DNA of 64,000 nt from Oscillospiraceae bacterium (GCA_902798545.1 CADBWQ010000004.1:48129-112128), one strand, 5' to 3'. Counted from the stretch's first letter, positions 41,986-51,947 are shown. The notes: generated by a model not told the origin, from the sequence alone. Made by a program: numbers and translations.

Positions 41986-42594
41986 ATGCTGTTTTCTTCC
42001 CGTCCGGTATCCTGGCTTGTCGTCTTTCTCGGCAATCCCGGTCTCCGCTATGAGGGGACGCGGCACAACGCGGGTTTCATGACCGCCGATGCGCTTGCCC
42101 GCAAGAAGAATATCAATATCAATCGCTCCCGCTTCCATGCTCTGACCGCCACCTGTACCATGGGCGGCGAGACGGTGATGCTGATGAAGCCCCAGACCTA
42201 TATGAATCTCTCCGGAGAAGCCGTCGGTCAGGCTGCCCGATTCTATAAGATCCCGGCAGACCATGTTCTTGTGGTCTCTGACGACATCTCTCTGCCCATC
42301 GGCGGCATACGCATCCGGACCAAAGGCTCCGCCGGCGGACACAACGGTCTGAAGAACATCATATCGGTTCTCGGTACGGAAGAGTTTCCCCGGATCCGGC
42401 TGGGTGTCGGCGCGCCGCCGCATCCCGATTATGAGATGATGGACTGGGTACTTTCCGCTTTTAAAGATCAGGATGCTGTCGACATGGCGGAGTCCGTCTC
42501 GCGCGCTGCCGACGCGGTCGAGTGCTTTATTACAGAAGGTGCTGAGAAGGCCATGAATCTCTATAGCCGGAAGAGGATCCCCCGTAACCCGTAA
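41986..42594 (+). CDS. pth: Peptidyl-tRNA hydrolase
   Basis: 202 residues. VVFLGNPGLRYEGTRHNAGFM carries the catalytic His (H27), KPQTYMNLSGEAV the substrate-binding Asn, and VVSDDISLPIGGIRIRTKGSAGGHNGLKNI the Asp and the glycine-rich block. It releases tRNA from prematurely dropped peptidyl-tRNA. No ribosome site is obvious six bases after prs, so translation may be coupled to prs. Length is normal for the family. Confidence 0.95.
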   Translation: MLFSSRPVSWLVVFLGNPGLRYEGTRHNAGFMTADALARKKNININRSRFHALTATCTMGGETVMLMKPQTYMNLSGEAVGQAARFYKIPADHVLVVSDDISLPIGGIRIRTKGSAGGHNGLKNIISVLGTEEFPRIRLGVGAPPHPDYEMMDWVLSAFKDQDAVDMAESVSRAADAVECFITEGAEKAMNLYSRKRIPRNP

Positions 42595-42652
42595 ATATCT
42601 GCAGAATTGCAGTGTTTAAATAAGAAAAATACACATTAAAAGGAGGCTGCAT

Positions 42653-43852
42653 ATGAAGAAGAGCTGTATTGCGATGCTTCTCGCCGGTGGCCAGGGCTCG
42701 CGTCTCTATGCTCTGACACAAAATGTGGCAAAACCCAGCGTTCCCTTCGGCGGAAAGTATCGCATCATCGACTTTCCTCTCTCCAACTGCGCCAACTCCG
42801 GCATCGACACCGTCGGTGTGCTGACGCAGTACCGTCCGCTCCAGCTGAACAGTTATATTGGCACCGGCCAGCCCTGGGACCTCGACGTCTCTGACGGCGG
42901 CGTGTACATTCTCCCGCCCTATCTCGGCGCAGGGGAAAAAGGTTCCTGGTTCACCGGCACGGCCAATGCCATTTACCAGAACATCGCCTTTATCGAGAAC
43001 TACAATCCCGATAACGTTCTGATTCTCTCCGGTGACCATATTTACAAGATGGACTACGCCAAGATGCTGAAAGAGCATCTGGAGAAAGATGCTGCCTTGA
43101 CCATTGCCGTGCAGCAGGTCTCCATGGAAGAAGCCACCCGTCTCGGTATTCTCAATCCCGGTCCTGACGGCTACGTGGAGCAGTTTGAGGAGAAGCCAAA
43201 GCACCCGAAGAGCGACCTTGCTTCGATGGGAATCTACATCTTTAACTGGGAGAAGCTGCGTACTTATCTGATTGCCGACGAGAACGACCCGAACTCCAGC
43301 AAGGACTTCGGCAAGAACATCATCCCGGCCATGCTGAAGGCCGGTGAAAAGCTCTGGCCCTATCACTTCAAGGGCTACTGGCGCGATGTCGGTACCATCA
43401 CCAGTCTCTGGGACGCCAACATGGATATGCTGTCCCCCACGCTGATCAATCTCTATGATCCCGACTGGCCCATCGCTTCCCGCAGTCCCGTCTGCCCGCC
43501 GACCTATACCGGTGAAAACGCCCGTGTCATCCACTCCATCGTCACCGAGGGCTGCGAGATTGACGGTCACATCGAAAACTCCGTTCTCTCGCCCTCCGTC
43601 ATCGTCGAGCGCGGTGCCAAGGTTGTCTACAGCGTCGTGATGCCCGGCACCGTAATCAAAGCCGGTGCCACAGTGGAATACGCCATCATCGGTGAAAACT
43701 GTGTCATCGAGGCCGGTGCCAGGGTCGGTACGGCCCCCGATGGCTCCGAAGGCTGGGGTGTCGCCACCTGCGGACCGAATGTCACCGTTGCTCCCGGCCA
43801 GGTGATTCCTGCCGGCGCAATGATCTATTCCGGAGAGGAGGCTAAGTCATGA
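42653..43852 (+). CDS. glgC: Glucose-1-phosphate adenylyltransferase, catalytic subunit
   Basis: 399 residues, ATG 42653 after AAGGAGG. The nucleotide loop [42 protein letters not shown] is complete, and [10 protein letters not shown]-like ([11 protein letters not shown]), [11 protein letters not shown] and [20 protein letters not shown] blocks are present, followed by a left-handed beta-helix. It forms ADP-glucose from glucose 1-phosphate and ATP, the committed step to glycogen. Its stop overlaps the start of glgD by four bases. Confidence 0.96.
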   Translation: MKKSCIAMLLAGGQGSRLYALTQNVAKPSVPFGGKYRIIDFPLSNCANSGIDTVGVLTQYRPLQLNSYIGTGQPWDLDVSDGGVYILPPYLGAGEKGSWFTGTANAIYQNIAFIENYNPDNVLILSGDHIYKMDYAKMLKEHLEKDAALTIAVQQVSMEEATRLGILNPGPDGYVEQFEEKPKHPKSDLASMGIYIFNWEKLRTYLIADENDPNSSKDFGKNIIPAMLKAGEKLWPYHFKGYWRDVGTITSLWDANMDMLSPTLINLYDPDWPIASRSPVCPPTYTGENARVIHSIVTEGCEIDGHIENSVLSPSVIVERGAKVVYSVVMPGTVIKAGATVEYAIIGENCVIEAGARVGTAPDGSEGWGVATCGPNVTVAPGQVIPAGAMIYSGEEAKS

Positions 43853-44961
43853 GTAAGTATCATGGTATTATCTTTGCGTACAAAGACGCTCCCGAACTTG
43901 GCGACCTGGTCAGAGAACGCACCGTCGCCTCTCTCCCCTTCTGCGGCCGCTACCGTCTGATCGACTTCGCTCTTTCCTCCATGAAAAACGCCGGCATCAC
44001 TGACGTCGGTGTCGTGATGGCCCGTGATTATCAGTCCCTGCTCGACCACATCGGCAGCGGCAAGGACTGGGACATGAGCCGCCGCTCCGGCGGTCTGCGG
44101 ATGCTTCCTCCCTTCGGTCTGCCCCATGCCCATACCGGCAACTACGGCGGCACCATCGAAGCGCTGAACGCCGTCTCCGACTACATCCATGACATTCCTC
44201 AGGACCACGTTGTACTGATGCTCGGCAATATGATTGCAAATATCGATCTTGCTGCTGCCATTGCGAAGCATGAGGCTGGCGATGCCGAGATCACTGCCAT
44301 CTGCTCCGATGGCCCGACAGTCGGTCTGAATCATCAGTATCTTCTGGGCGATGACGGTTATGTTACCGGAATCCATCTGGACCGCGGCGATGCCATACAG
44401 GGGCTGAAGAGCCTCGAAGGCTATATCATTGAAAAATCCGCGCTCCTCCACCTGATGGATGAGGCCGCCTCCCGCAATCACTATGCCTTTCATCGTCAGG
44501 CCATGATCGGCTTTCTGGAAGACGGCGGCAAGATGGATGTCTACACCCACAAGGGCTATGTCTGCGCTGTCCGCAATGTTGAGCAGTACTACAACGCCAG
44601 CATGGACATGCTCTGCAGCGAAAAGCGCCACCAGATTTTCCCGGCGGACCGTCCGGTTCGCACCAAATCGCATGAAGAGGTGAGCACCTACTTCAGTGAG
44701 CATGCGGTATGCAAGAACAGTCTGGTCGCCGATAACTGCATCATCGACGGCGAAATAGAGAACTGCATCGTCTTCTCCGGCTGCCGCATCGGCGCCAACA
44801 CGAAACTCCGCAACTGCATTGTAATGCGCGGGGTCACCGTTGGTGAGAACGCTGAACTGAACTACATCGTTGCCGATAAGTACGCCAGCTTCTCCGACCG
44901 CACGGTCCTCACCGGCAGTGCGAAGCTCCCGACCGTCGTGCCGAAGAATACGAAAATCTGA
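43849..44961 (+). CDS. glgD: Glucose-1-phosphate adenylyltransferase regulatory subunit
   Basis: 370 residues, overlapping glgC by ATGA. It is homologous to GlgC but the N-terminal glycine-rich nucleotide loop is degenerate ([45 protein letters not shown]), as is normal for GlgD of Firmicutes. It forms a heteromer with GlgC and raises its activity. No glycogen synthase or branching enzyme gene is in the window. Confidence 0.95.
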   Translation: MSKYHGIIFAYKDAPELGDLVRERTVASLPFCGRYRLIDFALSSMKNAGITDVGVVMARDYQSLLDHIGSGKDWDMSRRSGGLRMLPPFGLPHAHTGNYGGTIEALNAVSDYIHDIPQDHVVLMLGNMIANIDLAAAIAKHEAGDAEITAICSDGPTVGLNHQYLLGDDGYVTGIHLDRGDAIQGLKSLEGYIIEKSALLHLMDEAASRNHYAFHRQAMIGFLEDGGKMDVYTHKGYVCAVRNVEQYYNASMDMLCSEKRHQIFPADRPVRTKSHEEVSTYFSEHAVCKNSLVADNCIIDGEIENCIVFSGCRIGANTKLRNCIVMRGVTVGENAELNYIVADKYASFSDRTVLTGSAKLPTVVPKNTKI

Positions 44962-44981
44962 TTGTTTGCCTGTTAAATCTT

Positions 44982-45019
44982 CGCTCCCCTGCCGAGTGGC
45001 AGGGGAGCGTTCTGTTTTC
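44982..45019. terminator. Bidirectional terminator after glgD
   Basis: CGCTCCCCTGCC-GAGT-GGCAGGGGAGCG is a perfect 12-base stem with a T-rich tract on the plus strand; it separates convergent glgD and the phosphatase gene. Confidence 0.88.
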
Positions 45020-45025
45020 CATAAA

Positions 45026-46156
45026 TTATGATGTTTGTCTCAGCTTTCCGAAGTACCAGCCGGTGACTCCGCCCCGCTTGGCGAGGACACCGCGGCTGGT
45101 GTGCTCCACAATACGCAGCACATCCCCCGTGTGAACCGGCAGGATATAATCCGTCGAGTCATTGCAGCCCGTGACCTCGTCCCCGGTGAAGAGATATTTC
45201 GTCAGGATGTCCATTTCATATCCGGTGCGTACATGGCGGCAGCGGGAGAATTCCGCCCCCCTCTTCAGGACGCGCACATCGCTGTCGCCCCAGCGGATGT
45301 AGTAGGATTGTCCGCCCTCCTCCTGTTCTTCCAGTGCCACCGCCGTCGGGAAGGGATCATAGGCCACGAAGCTGAAATCCTCGCTCCGAATGTCAGGGAT
45401 GAGCAGGCAGTTGAGCTGCCCGTCGTCCTTGAGACTGCAGCCGCCGTCCAGACTGATGATTTTCCGCTCCCGGTCGATAATGGGATTGGCGCAGACCCGA
45501 TCCTCGCCGTACAGCATCACCGGCCAGTGCCCCACCACCAGCCAGCGGTCATAGTGCCGGTCTGTCTTCAGCAGTGCATCCACCCGGTCCAGCTCAGTGG
45601 GGCTGTGCTCTTCCAGAGGTTTTCCCGGCGTCATGCCCGCGTGGGCAAAGACGAAATTCCCTGCGTCGATGGCATGGGGCACATTTCCAAGAAAGCTCCA
45701 GATCTCCGCGTACGTTTCCCGAAACAGCTCCCGCATCGGACGAAAGTCCTTCAGTTCCATCGGGTCGAACCCCTGTTCCACGCACAGGTCCCACAGCAGG
45801 CTTCTTTTCCGGTATTGAAGATACTTCAGGATGTAGTCGCAGATCTCATCCCGAAAGTCCGGGAGATACATGTCCGCCCAGTCATCGCAGTTTCCGCAGA
45901 CAAGATGGACGTTCTCACGCTTTGACATCTCCATCAGCATGCGCAGCAGCTTCAGACTCTCCGTTCCCTTCTCGAGGAAGTCACCGTCGAGGATCAGCAC
46001 ATCCCGATCTGAGAAGTCCGCGAGTTTCAGTACCCCTTCAAAGTAGGGGATGTTCGCATGGATGTCCGAGATCACCAGAATCCGCCGCCCCTGCTCAATG
46101 TTCAGTTTTTGGATTCTGGCCCGCCGGCTCACCGGAGCTCTGTTGTTGTAGCTCAT
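45026..46156 (-). CDS. PPP-family metallophosphoesterase with C-terminal SH3-like domain
   Basis: 376 residues. The calcineurin-like signature is complete: LVISDIHANIPYFEGVL, LILDGDFLEKG, LVCGNCDDW, VFAHAGMTPG and WLVVGHWPV, supplying all metal ligands. Such enzymes dephosphorylate proteins, nucleotides or bis(5'-nucleosyl) tetraphosphates. The last 60 residues (LPVHTGDVLRIVEHTSRGVLAKRGGVTGWYFGKL) look like an SH3-type barrel, an addition not common in cytoplasmic phosphatases. There is no signal peptide. It lies 15 bases downstream of the cation exporter gene and is likely co-transcribed with it. Confidence 0.85.
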   Translation of the reverse strand: MSYNNRAPVSRRARIQKLNIEQGRRILVISDIHANIPYFEGVLKLADFSDRDVLILDGDFLEKGTESLKLLRMLMEMSKRENVHLVCGNCDDWADMYLPDFRDEICDYILKYLQYRKRSLLWDLCVEQGFDPMELKDFRPMRELFRETYAEIWSFLGNVPHAIDAGNFVFAHAGMTPGKPLEEHSPTELDRVDALLKTDRHYDRWLVVGHWPVMLYGEDRVCANPIIDRERKIISLDGGCSLKDDGQLNCLLIPDIRSEDFSFVAYDPFPTAVALEEQEEGGQSYYIRWGDSDVRVLKRGAEFSRCRHVRTGYEMDILTKYLFTGDEVTGCNDSTDYILPVHTGDVLRIVEHTSRGVLAKRGGVTGWYFGKLRQTS

Positions 46157-46171
46157 GCCGGGATTCCGCCC

Positions 46172-47287
46172 TCAGTCTGCAATGTCGACATCCCGCGTAA
46201 TATAGACCTTATAGTCCGGTACTGCCGCTTCGACTTCTTTCTGCAGGGTCGCCATGGCTTCCTTCGGTTCCGCGTCAAAGCTGATCACCACATCGAAGCG
46301 CAGCTCCTTTGTCTCCGGGTCCGCGTGAAACCCGTGGATCTGCAGCGCCCAGTCGTGGGACATGACAAGCTCCTGAACCGTGTTGCGGACAGCCGCAACC
46401 TCGTCACTGCTGGTGTTGTAGGAATAGACACCGACACCCGTGAGGATCACGCCCGTCTCTGAGAAGACTTTGGACTGCACCCGGCGTGTGAGGCGGTCCA
46501 CCTCTTCCACTGTCATCACATCCGGCAGTTCCAGATGGACGGAAGCGTAGTTCCGGTCCGGTCCGTAGTTATCAAGGAAGAGATCGTACGCGCCGCGCAC
46601 CTCCGGCTCCTGGACCAGGACGTGACGGATCTTCTGCGTCAGTTCTGGATCAGCCCGATGGCCGATAATGTCATCCAGCGTCTCCGTCATCATCTCGATG
46701 CCGGACTTGATAATAAAACCGGAGATGACCACGCCCACCCACGCTTCCAGGGAGAGTCCCGTGATAAGGAAGATGACAGCCGACGCCAGTACGGAAGCAG
46801 ACAGAATCGCATCGAAGCGTGCATCCTCTCCCGAGGCGATGAGCGCGCCGGAATTGGCCTTTTTCCCCTGCGCTTTCACATAGTTTCCCAGCAGAATCTT
46901 CACTACGACAGCGGAGGCGATGATAACGAGCGACACAACCGAATAGTCCGCTGCCTCCGCGTGAATGATTTTCTTGACCGATTCCACCAGAGAGGTAATA
47001 CCGGCATAGAGCACGATGGCTGCGACGATCATGGCGCTGAGGTATTCTGTGCGCCCATGGCCCAGCGGATGCTCCTTGTCCGGCTGCCTGTTGGCAAGCT
47101 TCGTTCCGATGATGGTAATGACGGAGGAAAGTGCGTCAGAGAGATTGTTCACCGCGTCCAGCGTCACCGCAATGGAGTTGGAGATCAGGCCGACAGCGGC
47201 CTTGAAAGCGGCAAGAAACAGATTCGCCACAATCCCGACTATGCTTGTCCGGATGATCAGCTTATTCCGATCCATCATTCCTTCCAT
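46172..47287 (-). CDS. Cation diffusion facilitator, manganese-type signature
   Basis: 371 residues, ATG 47287 with AGAGG about nine bases upstream. Six membrane helices are followed by a ferredoxin-like cytoplasmic domain and an extra C-terminal region. Metal-site residues are NNLSD in helix 2 (N-x3-D) and DARFD in helix 5 (D-x3-D), the pair that marks manganese exporters, rather than the D-x3-D and H-x3-D of zinc exporters. It would expel Mn2+ against a proton gradient. A promoter lies 40 bases upstream. Confidence 0.92.
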   Translation of the reverse strand: MEGMMDRNKLIIRTSIVGIVANLFLAAFKAAVGLISNSIAVTLDAVNNLSDALSSVITIIGTKLANRQPDKEHPLGHGRTEYLSAMIVAAIVLYAGITSLVESVKKIIHAEAADYSVVSLVIIASAVVVKILLGNYVKAQGKKANSGALIASGEDARFDAILSASVLASAVIFLITGLSLEAWVGVVISGFIIKSGIEMMTETLDDIIGHRADPELTQKIRHVLVQEPEVRGAYDLFLDNYGPDRNYASVHLELPDVMTVEEVDRLTRRVQSKVFSETGVILTGVGVYSYNTSSDEVAAVRNTVQELVMSHDWALQIHGFHADPETKELRFDVVISFDAEPKEAMATLQKEVEAAVPDYKVYITRDVDIAD

Positions 47288-47326
47288 ATAATATCGCCTC
47301 TTTGATATGAGATTTTCTGTTTTTCT

Positions 47327-47355
47327 ATATTACCATCCCGGGGGAGCTGTTTCAA
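47327..47355 (-). promoter_or_regulatory. Promoter of the cation exporter gene
   Basis: On the minus strand TTGAAA and TAATAT are 17 bases apart, about 40 bases from the start codon. Confidence 0.7.
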
Positions 47356-47381
47356 GAGGAAAAGCACAGCAGAAAAAACGC

Positions 47382-47410
47382 TTGCAATCTCCTTTTTTCT
47401 GCGTTATTCT
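47382..47410 (+). promoter_or_regulatory. Promoter of the HD-domain gene
   Basis: TTGCAA and TATTCT are 17 bases apart, about 34 bases before the start codon. Confidence 0.65.
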
Positions 47411-47443
47411 GTCAAAGACAACCATATGAGGAAGTGATCACTG

Positions 47444-48010
47444 ATGAGTAAGTTAACTCTCGCCCGCGCCAAAGAACTCCTGCCCAAGCACACCACCGAA
47501 AGCCATCTTTTTACCCATGCTGCCTGCGTGAGCGCCGCTATGGGCGCCATGGCGGATTATTATGGCGAGGATAAGGACCACTGGGAGGCCATCGGCTGGC
47601 TCCACGATGTGGACTATGAACAATTCCCTTCCACGGAAGAACACTGTCACCATGTGCGCGAATTTCTGGAGCCGGAGGGTGTGGACGAAGAGGACATCCG
47701 CAGCATCATCTCCCACGGCTACGGCATTACCACTGACGAAGCCGAGCCGGTGACGAACCTCGAAAAGAGTCTCTTTACCGTTGACGAGCTCACCGGCATC
47801 GTGCACGCCTATGCGCTGATGCGCCCGGAGGGCATGGACGGGATGAGCGTCAAGAGCTTTAAGAAGAAATATAAGGACCTGAAATTCGCCGCCAAATGCA
47901 ATCGTGAGGTCATCAACCGCGGCTTTGAGATGCTGGGTCTGGATCCCGCGGTTGTGATGCAGTGCTGCATTGACGGTATGACCGCACATAAGACGGAAAT
48001 CGGATTCTGA
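47444..48010 (+). CDS. HD-domain hydrolase-like protein
   Basis: 188 residues, ATG 47444 with GAGGAAG upstream. The HD motif WLHDVDYEQFPSTEEHCHHVREFL sits near residue 54 with a preceding His (HLFTHAACVSAAM) and a later Asp (FTVDELTGIVHAYALMRP), together the metal ligands of HDIG-type phosphohydrolases. The likely substrate is a nucleotide or phosphate ester in the cytoplasm; nothing points to a specific one. It appears to be transcribed alone, upstream of the PlsC gene. Confidence 0.88.
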   Translation: MSKLTLARAKELLPKHTTESHLFTHAACVSAAMGAMADYYGEDKDHWEAIGWLHDVDYEQFPSTEEHCHHVREFLEPEGVDEEDIRSIISHGYGITTDEAEPVTNLEKSLFTVDELTGIVHAYALMRPEGMDGMSVKSFKKKYKDLKFAAKCNREVINRGFEMLGLDPAVVMQCCIDGMTAHKTEIGF

Positions 48011-48091
48011 TCCAGCAGCGTTTTTCTATCACTGTCCCGGGCATCCTGTCACAGACTGTTTTTTTCGATGTCCTCGAGGAGATGATCACCC

Positions 48092-49234
48092 ATGGACAAA
48101 TACCGCCGGCATCAGCTGATCTGGCGCCTGTTCCAGCCGTCGGTCCGCGCGCTGGTGCGACAGAAGTTCAATTTTACCTGTGAGGATATTCAGGCGGACA
48201 GGCCAATTGTTCTCATCTCCAACCATGTCAGCGCCTGGGACCCGCTGTTTGTGGCATCCAGCCTGCCGAAACATCAGGTTTATTTTGTTGCGAGCGAGCA
48301 CATTTTTCGCCTCGGTCTGATCTCCCGTGTGATCGAATATCTCGTTGACCCGATCCCGCGGCGCAAGGCTTCCTCCGGTGCCGATACCGTGAAAGCCTGC
48401 CTGCGTCTCCTGCGTGCCGGCCGTTCTGTCTGCCTGTTCGCCGAGGGCGAGCAGAGCTGGGACGGGCGAAACAGCCCGATCTTCCCCGCCACCGGCAAGC
48501 TCGTTAAAAGCTCCGGCGCCACACTGGTGACCTACCGTCTGGAGGGCGCCTATCTGAGTCTCCCCCGCTGGGGCAGAGGTATCCGGCGCGGCAGCGTTTT
48601 TGGGCATCCTGTCGGCATCTACCCTCCCGAGCAGCTGAAAGCCATGACCGCCGATGAGGTCAACGCGCTCATTAACCGCGACATTGCCGAGGATGCCTGG
48701 GAGCGGCAGCGGCTCAATCCCGTCGCCTATAAGGGGAAAAACCGCGCCGAAGGCCTGGAGCGTGCCCTCTTTCTCTGTCCGCGCTGCCGCCGGATCGGTA
48801 CACTCCGCACCGGGGGCAGTCTGATCTTTTGCCGTTGCGGTCTGGATCTGGAGTATACGGAGACTGGCTTTTTCACTCCGGAAACGCCCTTTGCCGATGT
48901 GGCGGAATGGGACGACTGGCAGAGGCAGCAACTGCATGCCCGTACATTTCTCCATCCCGGGCCGGACGCCCCGCTCTTTTCGGATGAACCCCTTACGCTC
49001 GTCAGACTCTCCTCCGGCCACAGGGAAGAGCGGCTCGCCACAGGAATTCTTTCTCAGTATGAAGACCGTCTGATGTGCGGGGAATACTCCTTCCCGCTTT
49101 CCGGGATCAGCAGTATGGCCATGGTGCTCACAAATCGTCTCCTGTTTACTTTTGACGGGGCTTACTATGAGATTCGCTCCTCGGGTGGGGCAAATCTTCT
49201 CAAATATCTTGAAATCTGGAAAGGACATATCTGA
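48092..49234 (+). CDS. PlsC-type 1-acylglycerol-3-phosphate acyltransferase with zinc-ribbon-like tail
   Basis: 380 residues. The PlsC block is clear: ISNHVSAWDPLF (NH-x4-D), FAEGEQSWDGRNSPIFPATGKLVKSSGA and a later GVYP-like segment (VGIYPPEQLKAM). It would acylate lysophosphatidate or a related lipid. After residue 220 the sequence leaves the family: CPRC and CRCGL about 18 residues apart look like a zinc ribbon, followed by a beta-rich module ending at the C-terminus. The tail may bind a partner or RNA. The next gene starts directly after its stop. Confidence 0.85.
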   Translation: MDKYRRHQLIWRLFQPSVRALVRQKFNFTCEDIQADRPIVLISNHVSAWDPLFVASSLPKHQVYFVASEHIFRLGLISRVIEYLVDPIPRRKASSGADTVKACLRLLRAGRSVCLFAEGEQSWDGRNSPIFPATGKLVKSSGATLVTYRLEGAYLSLPRWGRGIRRGSVFGHPVGIYPPEQLKAMTADEVNALINRDIAEDAWERQRLNPVAYKGKNRAEGLERALFLCPRCRRIGTLRTGGSLIFCRCGLDLEYTETGFFTPETPFADVAEWDDWQRQQLHARTFLHPGPDAPLFSDEPLTLVRLSSGHREERLATGILSQYEDRLMCGEYSFPLSGISSMAMVLTNRLLFTFDGAYYEIRSSGGANLLKYLEIWKGHI

Positions 49235-50611
49235 ATGGATTATTCTGCAGCTAACCACGCGCTCTGGAACATCATAATCCAGTTCGGACTTCTGGCCGCA
49301 GCGATCCTGTTTGCCAATTTCCTTCGTCAGAGACTTCCGTTTATTCGAAAAAGCCTGATGCCGGTGGCTGTTCTGGGCGGCTTTCTTCTGCTGCTTGCCA
49401 AGTACCTCGGCATCGCCCCGGTGGATCAGGATCTGATGGAGATGCTGGTCTACCACGGGATCGCTCTGGGCTTTATCGCAATGAGCCTGCGCGTCCCGGC
49501 GGAAAAAACCGGGAAAGGTGATCTCACCGGGCTCAAGTCCGGCGCCGTTATCGTCTCGACCTATCTTGTCCAGGGTGTCACCGGTCTGCTTGTTACCCTG
49601 ATGCTGAGCTATACCCTGATGCCCTCTATTTTCCAGGCCGCCGGGCTCCTGCTTCCCATGGGTTATGGGCAGGGTCCCGGCCAGGCCAACAACATCGGCT
49701 CCAGCTACGAGGCACTGGGCTTTGCCGGTGGGAGGAGCTTCGGCCTCGCCATAGCGGCCGCAGGATATCTGGTCGCCTGTGTGGTGGGAGTGATCATTCT
49801 CAATCTTCTTTCCCGCAGGGGGAAAGTCAGTCGGCCCCATTCTTCTGCTGAAATCCAGCCCGACGCGAACTATTTCCAGAGCAGGGATGAAATCCCCATC
49901 TCTGATTCCATTGATAAGCTCTCTGTTCAGCTTGCTATGGTCCTGCTGGTCTATCTCGCAACATATTTTGCCGCCTGGGGAGTGACCTCCGGTCTCACCG
50001 CCGTCTCTGCCGGGCTCGCCAACACCCTGAACACACTGATCTGGGGCTTCAACTTTATCATCGGCTCGGCCCTCGCCATTCTCCTTCGCATTCTCCTTGA
50101 GCGCGGCCGGCGAAGCGGCATGATCCGCCGCCAGTACCAGAACAATTATCTGCTCAACCGCCTTTCCGGATTCTTCTTCGACATCATGATCGTTGCCGGC
50201 ATTGCCTCCATCAATCTCGAAGACATCCGCGGACTCTGGCTTCCCTTTGTGCTCATGGCGGTTTTGGGCGCCCTTGTTACGTGGATCCATCTGGCGTTTG
50301 TCTGCAAGGTAGTTTATAAGGATTATTACTACGAGGGGCTAATTTCCATGTACGGCATGCTCACCGGCACCATCAGCTCCGGCGTGCTGCTGCTGCGAGA
50401 GATTGACCCGGACCTCGCCACACCTGCTGCCAACAACCTTGTGGTGGGTTCAAGCTTCGGCATCATTCTCGGCGCACCGGTTCTGGTGCTGGTCAGCCTT
50501 GCTCCACGCTCCACGCGCTTCTGCTGGATCGTAGTCGCTCTCGCCGCACTGTACTGCGGCCTTCTCTATCTGTTGATCTTTAAAGCGCACCGTCACACAA
50601 ACAAGACGTAA
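49235..50611 (+). CDS. GltS-type sodium/glutamate symporter family protein
   Basis: 458 residues, with its ATG adjoining the stop of the previous gene and AAAGGA upstream. About ten membrane helices are seen. GLLLPMGYGQGPGQANNIGSSYE resembles the GFGQGPGQA selectivity loop of GltS, and a second re-entrant region holds GTISSGVLLLREIDPDLATPAANNLVVGSSFG. Members take up glutamate with sodium; the central cytoplasmic loop is longer than in E. coli GltS. The substrate could be another dicarboxylate. Gene order suggests an operon with PlsC and LysA. Confidence 0.85.
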   Translation: MDYSAANHALWNIIIQFGLLAAAILFANFLRQRLPFIRKSLMPVAVLGGFLLLLAKYLGIAPVDQDLMEMLVYHGIALGFIAMSLRVPAEKTGKGDLTGLKSGAVIVSTYLVQGVTGLLVTLMLSYTLMPSIFQAAGLLLPMGYGQGPGQANNIGSSYEALGFAGGRSFGLAIAAAGYLVACVVGVIILNLLSRRGKVSRPHSSAEIQPDANYFQSRDEIPISDSIDKLSVQLAMVLLVYLATYFAAWGVTSGLTAVSAGLANTLNTLIWGFNFIIGSALAILLRILLERGRRSGMIRRQYQNNYLLNRLSGFFFDIMIVAGIASINLEDIRGLWLPFVLMAVLGALVTWIHLAFVCKVVYKDYYYEGLISMYGMLTGTISSGVLLLREIDPDLATPAANNLVVGSSFGIILGAPVLVLVSLAPRSTRFCWIVVALAALYCGLLYLLIFKAHRHTNKT

Positions 50612-50632
50612 CACAAAAAAGGAGTTCTCCTG

Positions 50633-51928
50633 ATGCTTTCAGACAACATTCAACGCGCTTCCGACGGGAGTCTGCTTTTCGCCGGTCAGTCGGTACCCGC
50701 TCTGGCGAAACAGTACGGGACGCCCCTCTACCTCATGGACGAAGGGCGCATCCGTCACAACTGCCGTATGTACACCGAGACCTTCCGTGAATGCTTCGGG
50801 GACGGCGCACTCCCTCTTTACGCAGGGAAAGCGGCCTCCTTCCGGGCAATCTATCGGATTGCGAAAGAGGAGGGTCTGGGCATCGATGCCGTATCCCCCG
50901 GTGAAATCCATACGGCACTGTCCGCCGGCTTTCCGGCGGCGAAGATCTTCTTTCATGGGGACGGCAAGACTGATGCCGACATCCGCTATGCGTTGGAGCA
51001 CAGGATCGGCTACTTCATCGTTGACAACCCCGACGAACTCAACCGCCTCGCAGAAGAGGCCTCCCGGATGGGCATGGTGCAAAAGGTGCTGCTCCGCGTC
51101 ACCCCCGGTATCGACCCTCATACCTATAAAGCCATCAACACCGGTACCGTCGACGTGAAGTTCGGCGTTCCCATGGAGACCGGGCAGGCCTACGCTTTTG
51201 TCCAGGATGCGCTCTGTATGCCCTCATTGTCAGTGTGCGGTCTGCACTGTCATGTGGGTTCTGAGGTCTTTGACGAAACGGTTTTCGAGGACACAATCGA
51301 CGTCATGACGGATTTTATGGCACAGCTCCATAAAGGCTTCGGCTTTGTGACCGAGATGTTGAATGTGGGCGGTGGTTACGGCGTCCGCTATCTGGAAACC
51401 GACAAGCACATCGACATCCCCGAACGGATCCGCAGTGTGGCCACACATCTGAAGCAGCGCATCGAAGCCCTTGGCCTGAAGCTTCCCTTCTTTCTCATGG
51501 AGCCGGGCAGGAGCATCGTTGCCGACGCCGGCATGACAGTCTACACGGTTTCGAGCGTCAAACGCATACCCGGCTACAAGTACTATGTCGTCATCGACGG
51601 CGGCATGACCGATAACCCTCGCTTTCCGCTGTACAGCGCTCCCTATACCGTTCTGCATGCCGACCGCGAAGCCCCGTTTTACGCGGTCTACGACCTTGCC
51701 GGGCGCTGCTGTGAGTCGGGTGACATCATCCAGCCCGCTGTGAAACTCCCCATCGATACCAAACGCGGCGACCACATCGCGGTCTGCACCACCGGTGCGT
51801 ACAACTATTCCATGGCCTCCAATTACAATCGTCTCCCTCGTCCCCCTGTCGTCATGCTGACAGAGGACGGCAGCTATCTCGCTGTCCGCCGTGAAACGCT
51901 GGAGGATCTTGTCGCATTGGATCAGTAA
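50633..51928 (+). CDS. lysA: Diaminopimelate decarboxylase
   Basis: 431 residues, ATG 50633 after AAAGGAG. The PLP lysine is K66 in PLYAGKAASF, and the alanine-racemase-type barrel has GIDAVSPGEI, FGVPMETG, GLHCHVGSEVFD, NVGGGYGVRY and EPGRSIVADAG. The C-terminal beta domain has GRCCESGDIIQPAVKLP with the active-site Cys-Glu-Ser. It makes lysine from meso-diaminopimelate. The gene is followed by a strong terminator, which separates it from the D-aminoacylase/dipeptide transporter operon, though both concern wall-type amino acids. Confidence 0.95.
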   Translation: MLSDNIQRASDGSLLFAGQSVPALAKQYGTPLYLMDEGRIRHNCRMYTETFRECFGDGALPLYAGKAASFRAIYRIAKEEGLGIDAVSPGEIHTALSAGFPAAKIFFHGDGKTDADIRYALEHRIGYFIVDNPDELNRLAEEASRMGMVQKVLLRVTPGIDPHTYKAINTGTVDVKFGVPMETGQAYAFVQDALCMPSLSVCGLHCHVGSEVFDETVFEDTIDVMTDFMAQLHKGFGFVTEMLNVGGGYGVRYLETDKHIDIPERIRSVATHLKQRIEALGLKLPFFLMEPGRSIVADAGMTVYTVSSVKRIPGYKYYVVIDGGMTDNPRFPLYSAPYTVLHADREAPFYAVYDLAGRCCESGDIIQPAVKLPIDTKRGDHIAVCTTGAYNYSMASNYNRLPRPPVVMLTEDGSYLAVRRETLEDLVALDQ

Positions 51929-51947
51929 AAAGTCTTTGTTCGTTTAT

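Noticed and set aside
48086-50290. 734-codon minus-strand frame opposite the PlsC and GltS genes
   Set aside because: It covers two genes with clear family motifs on the other strand and shows no domain.
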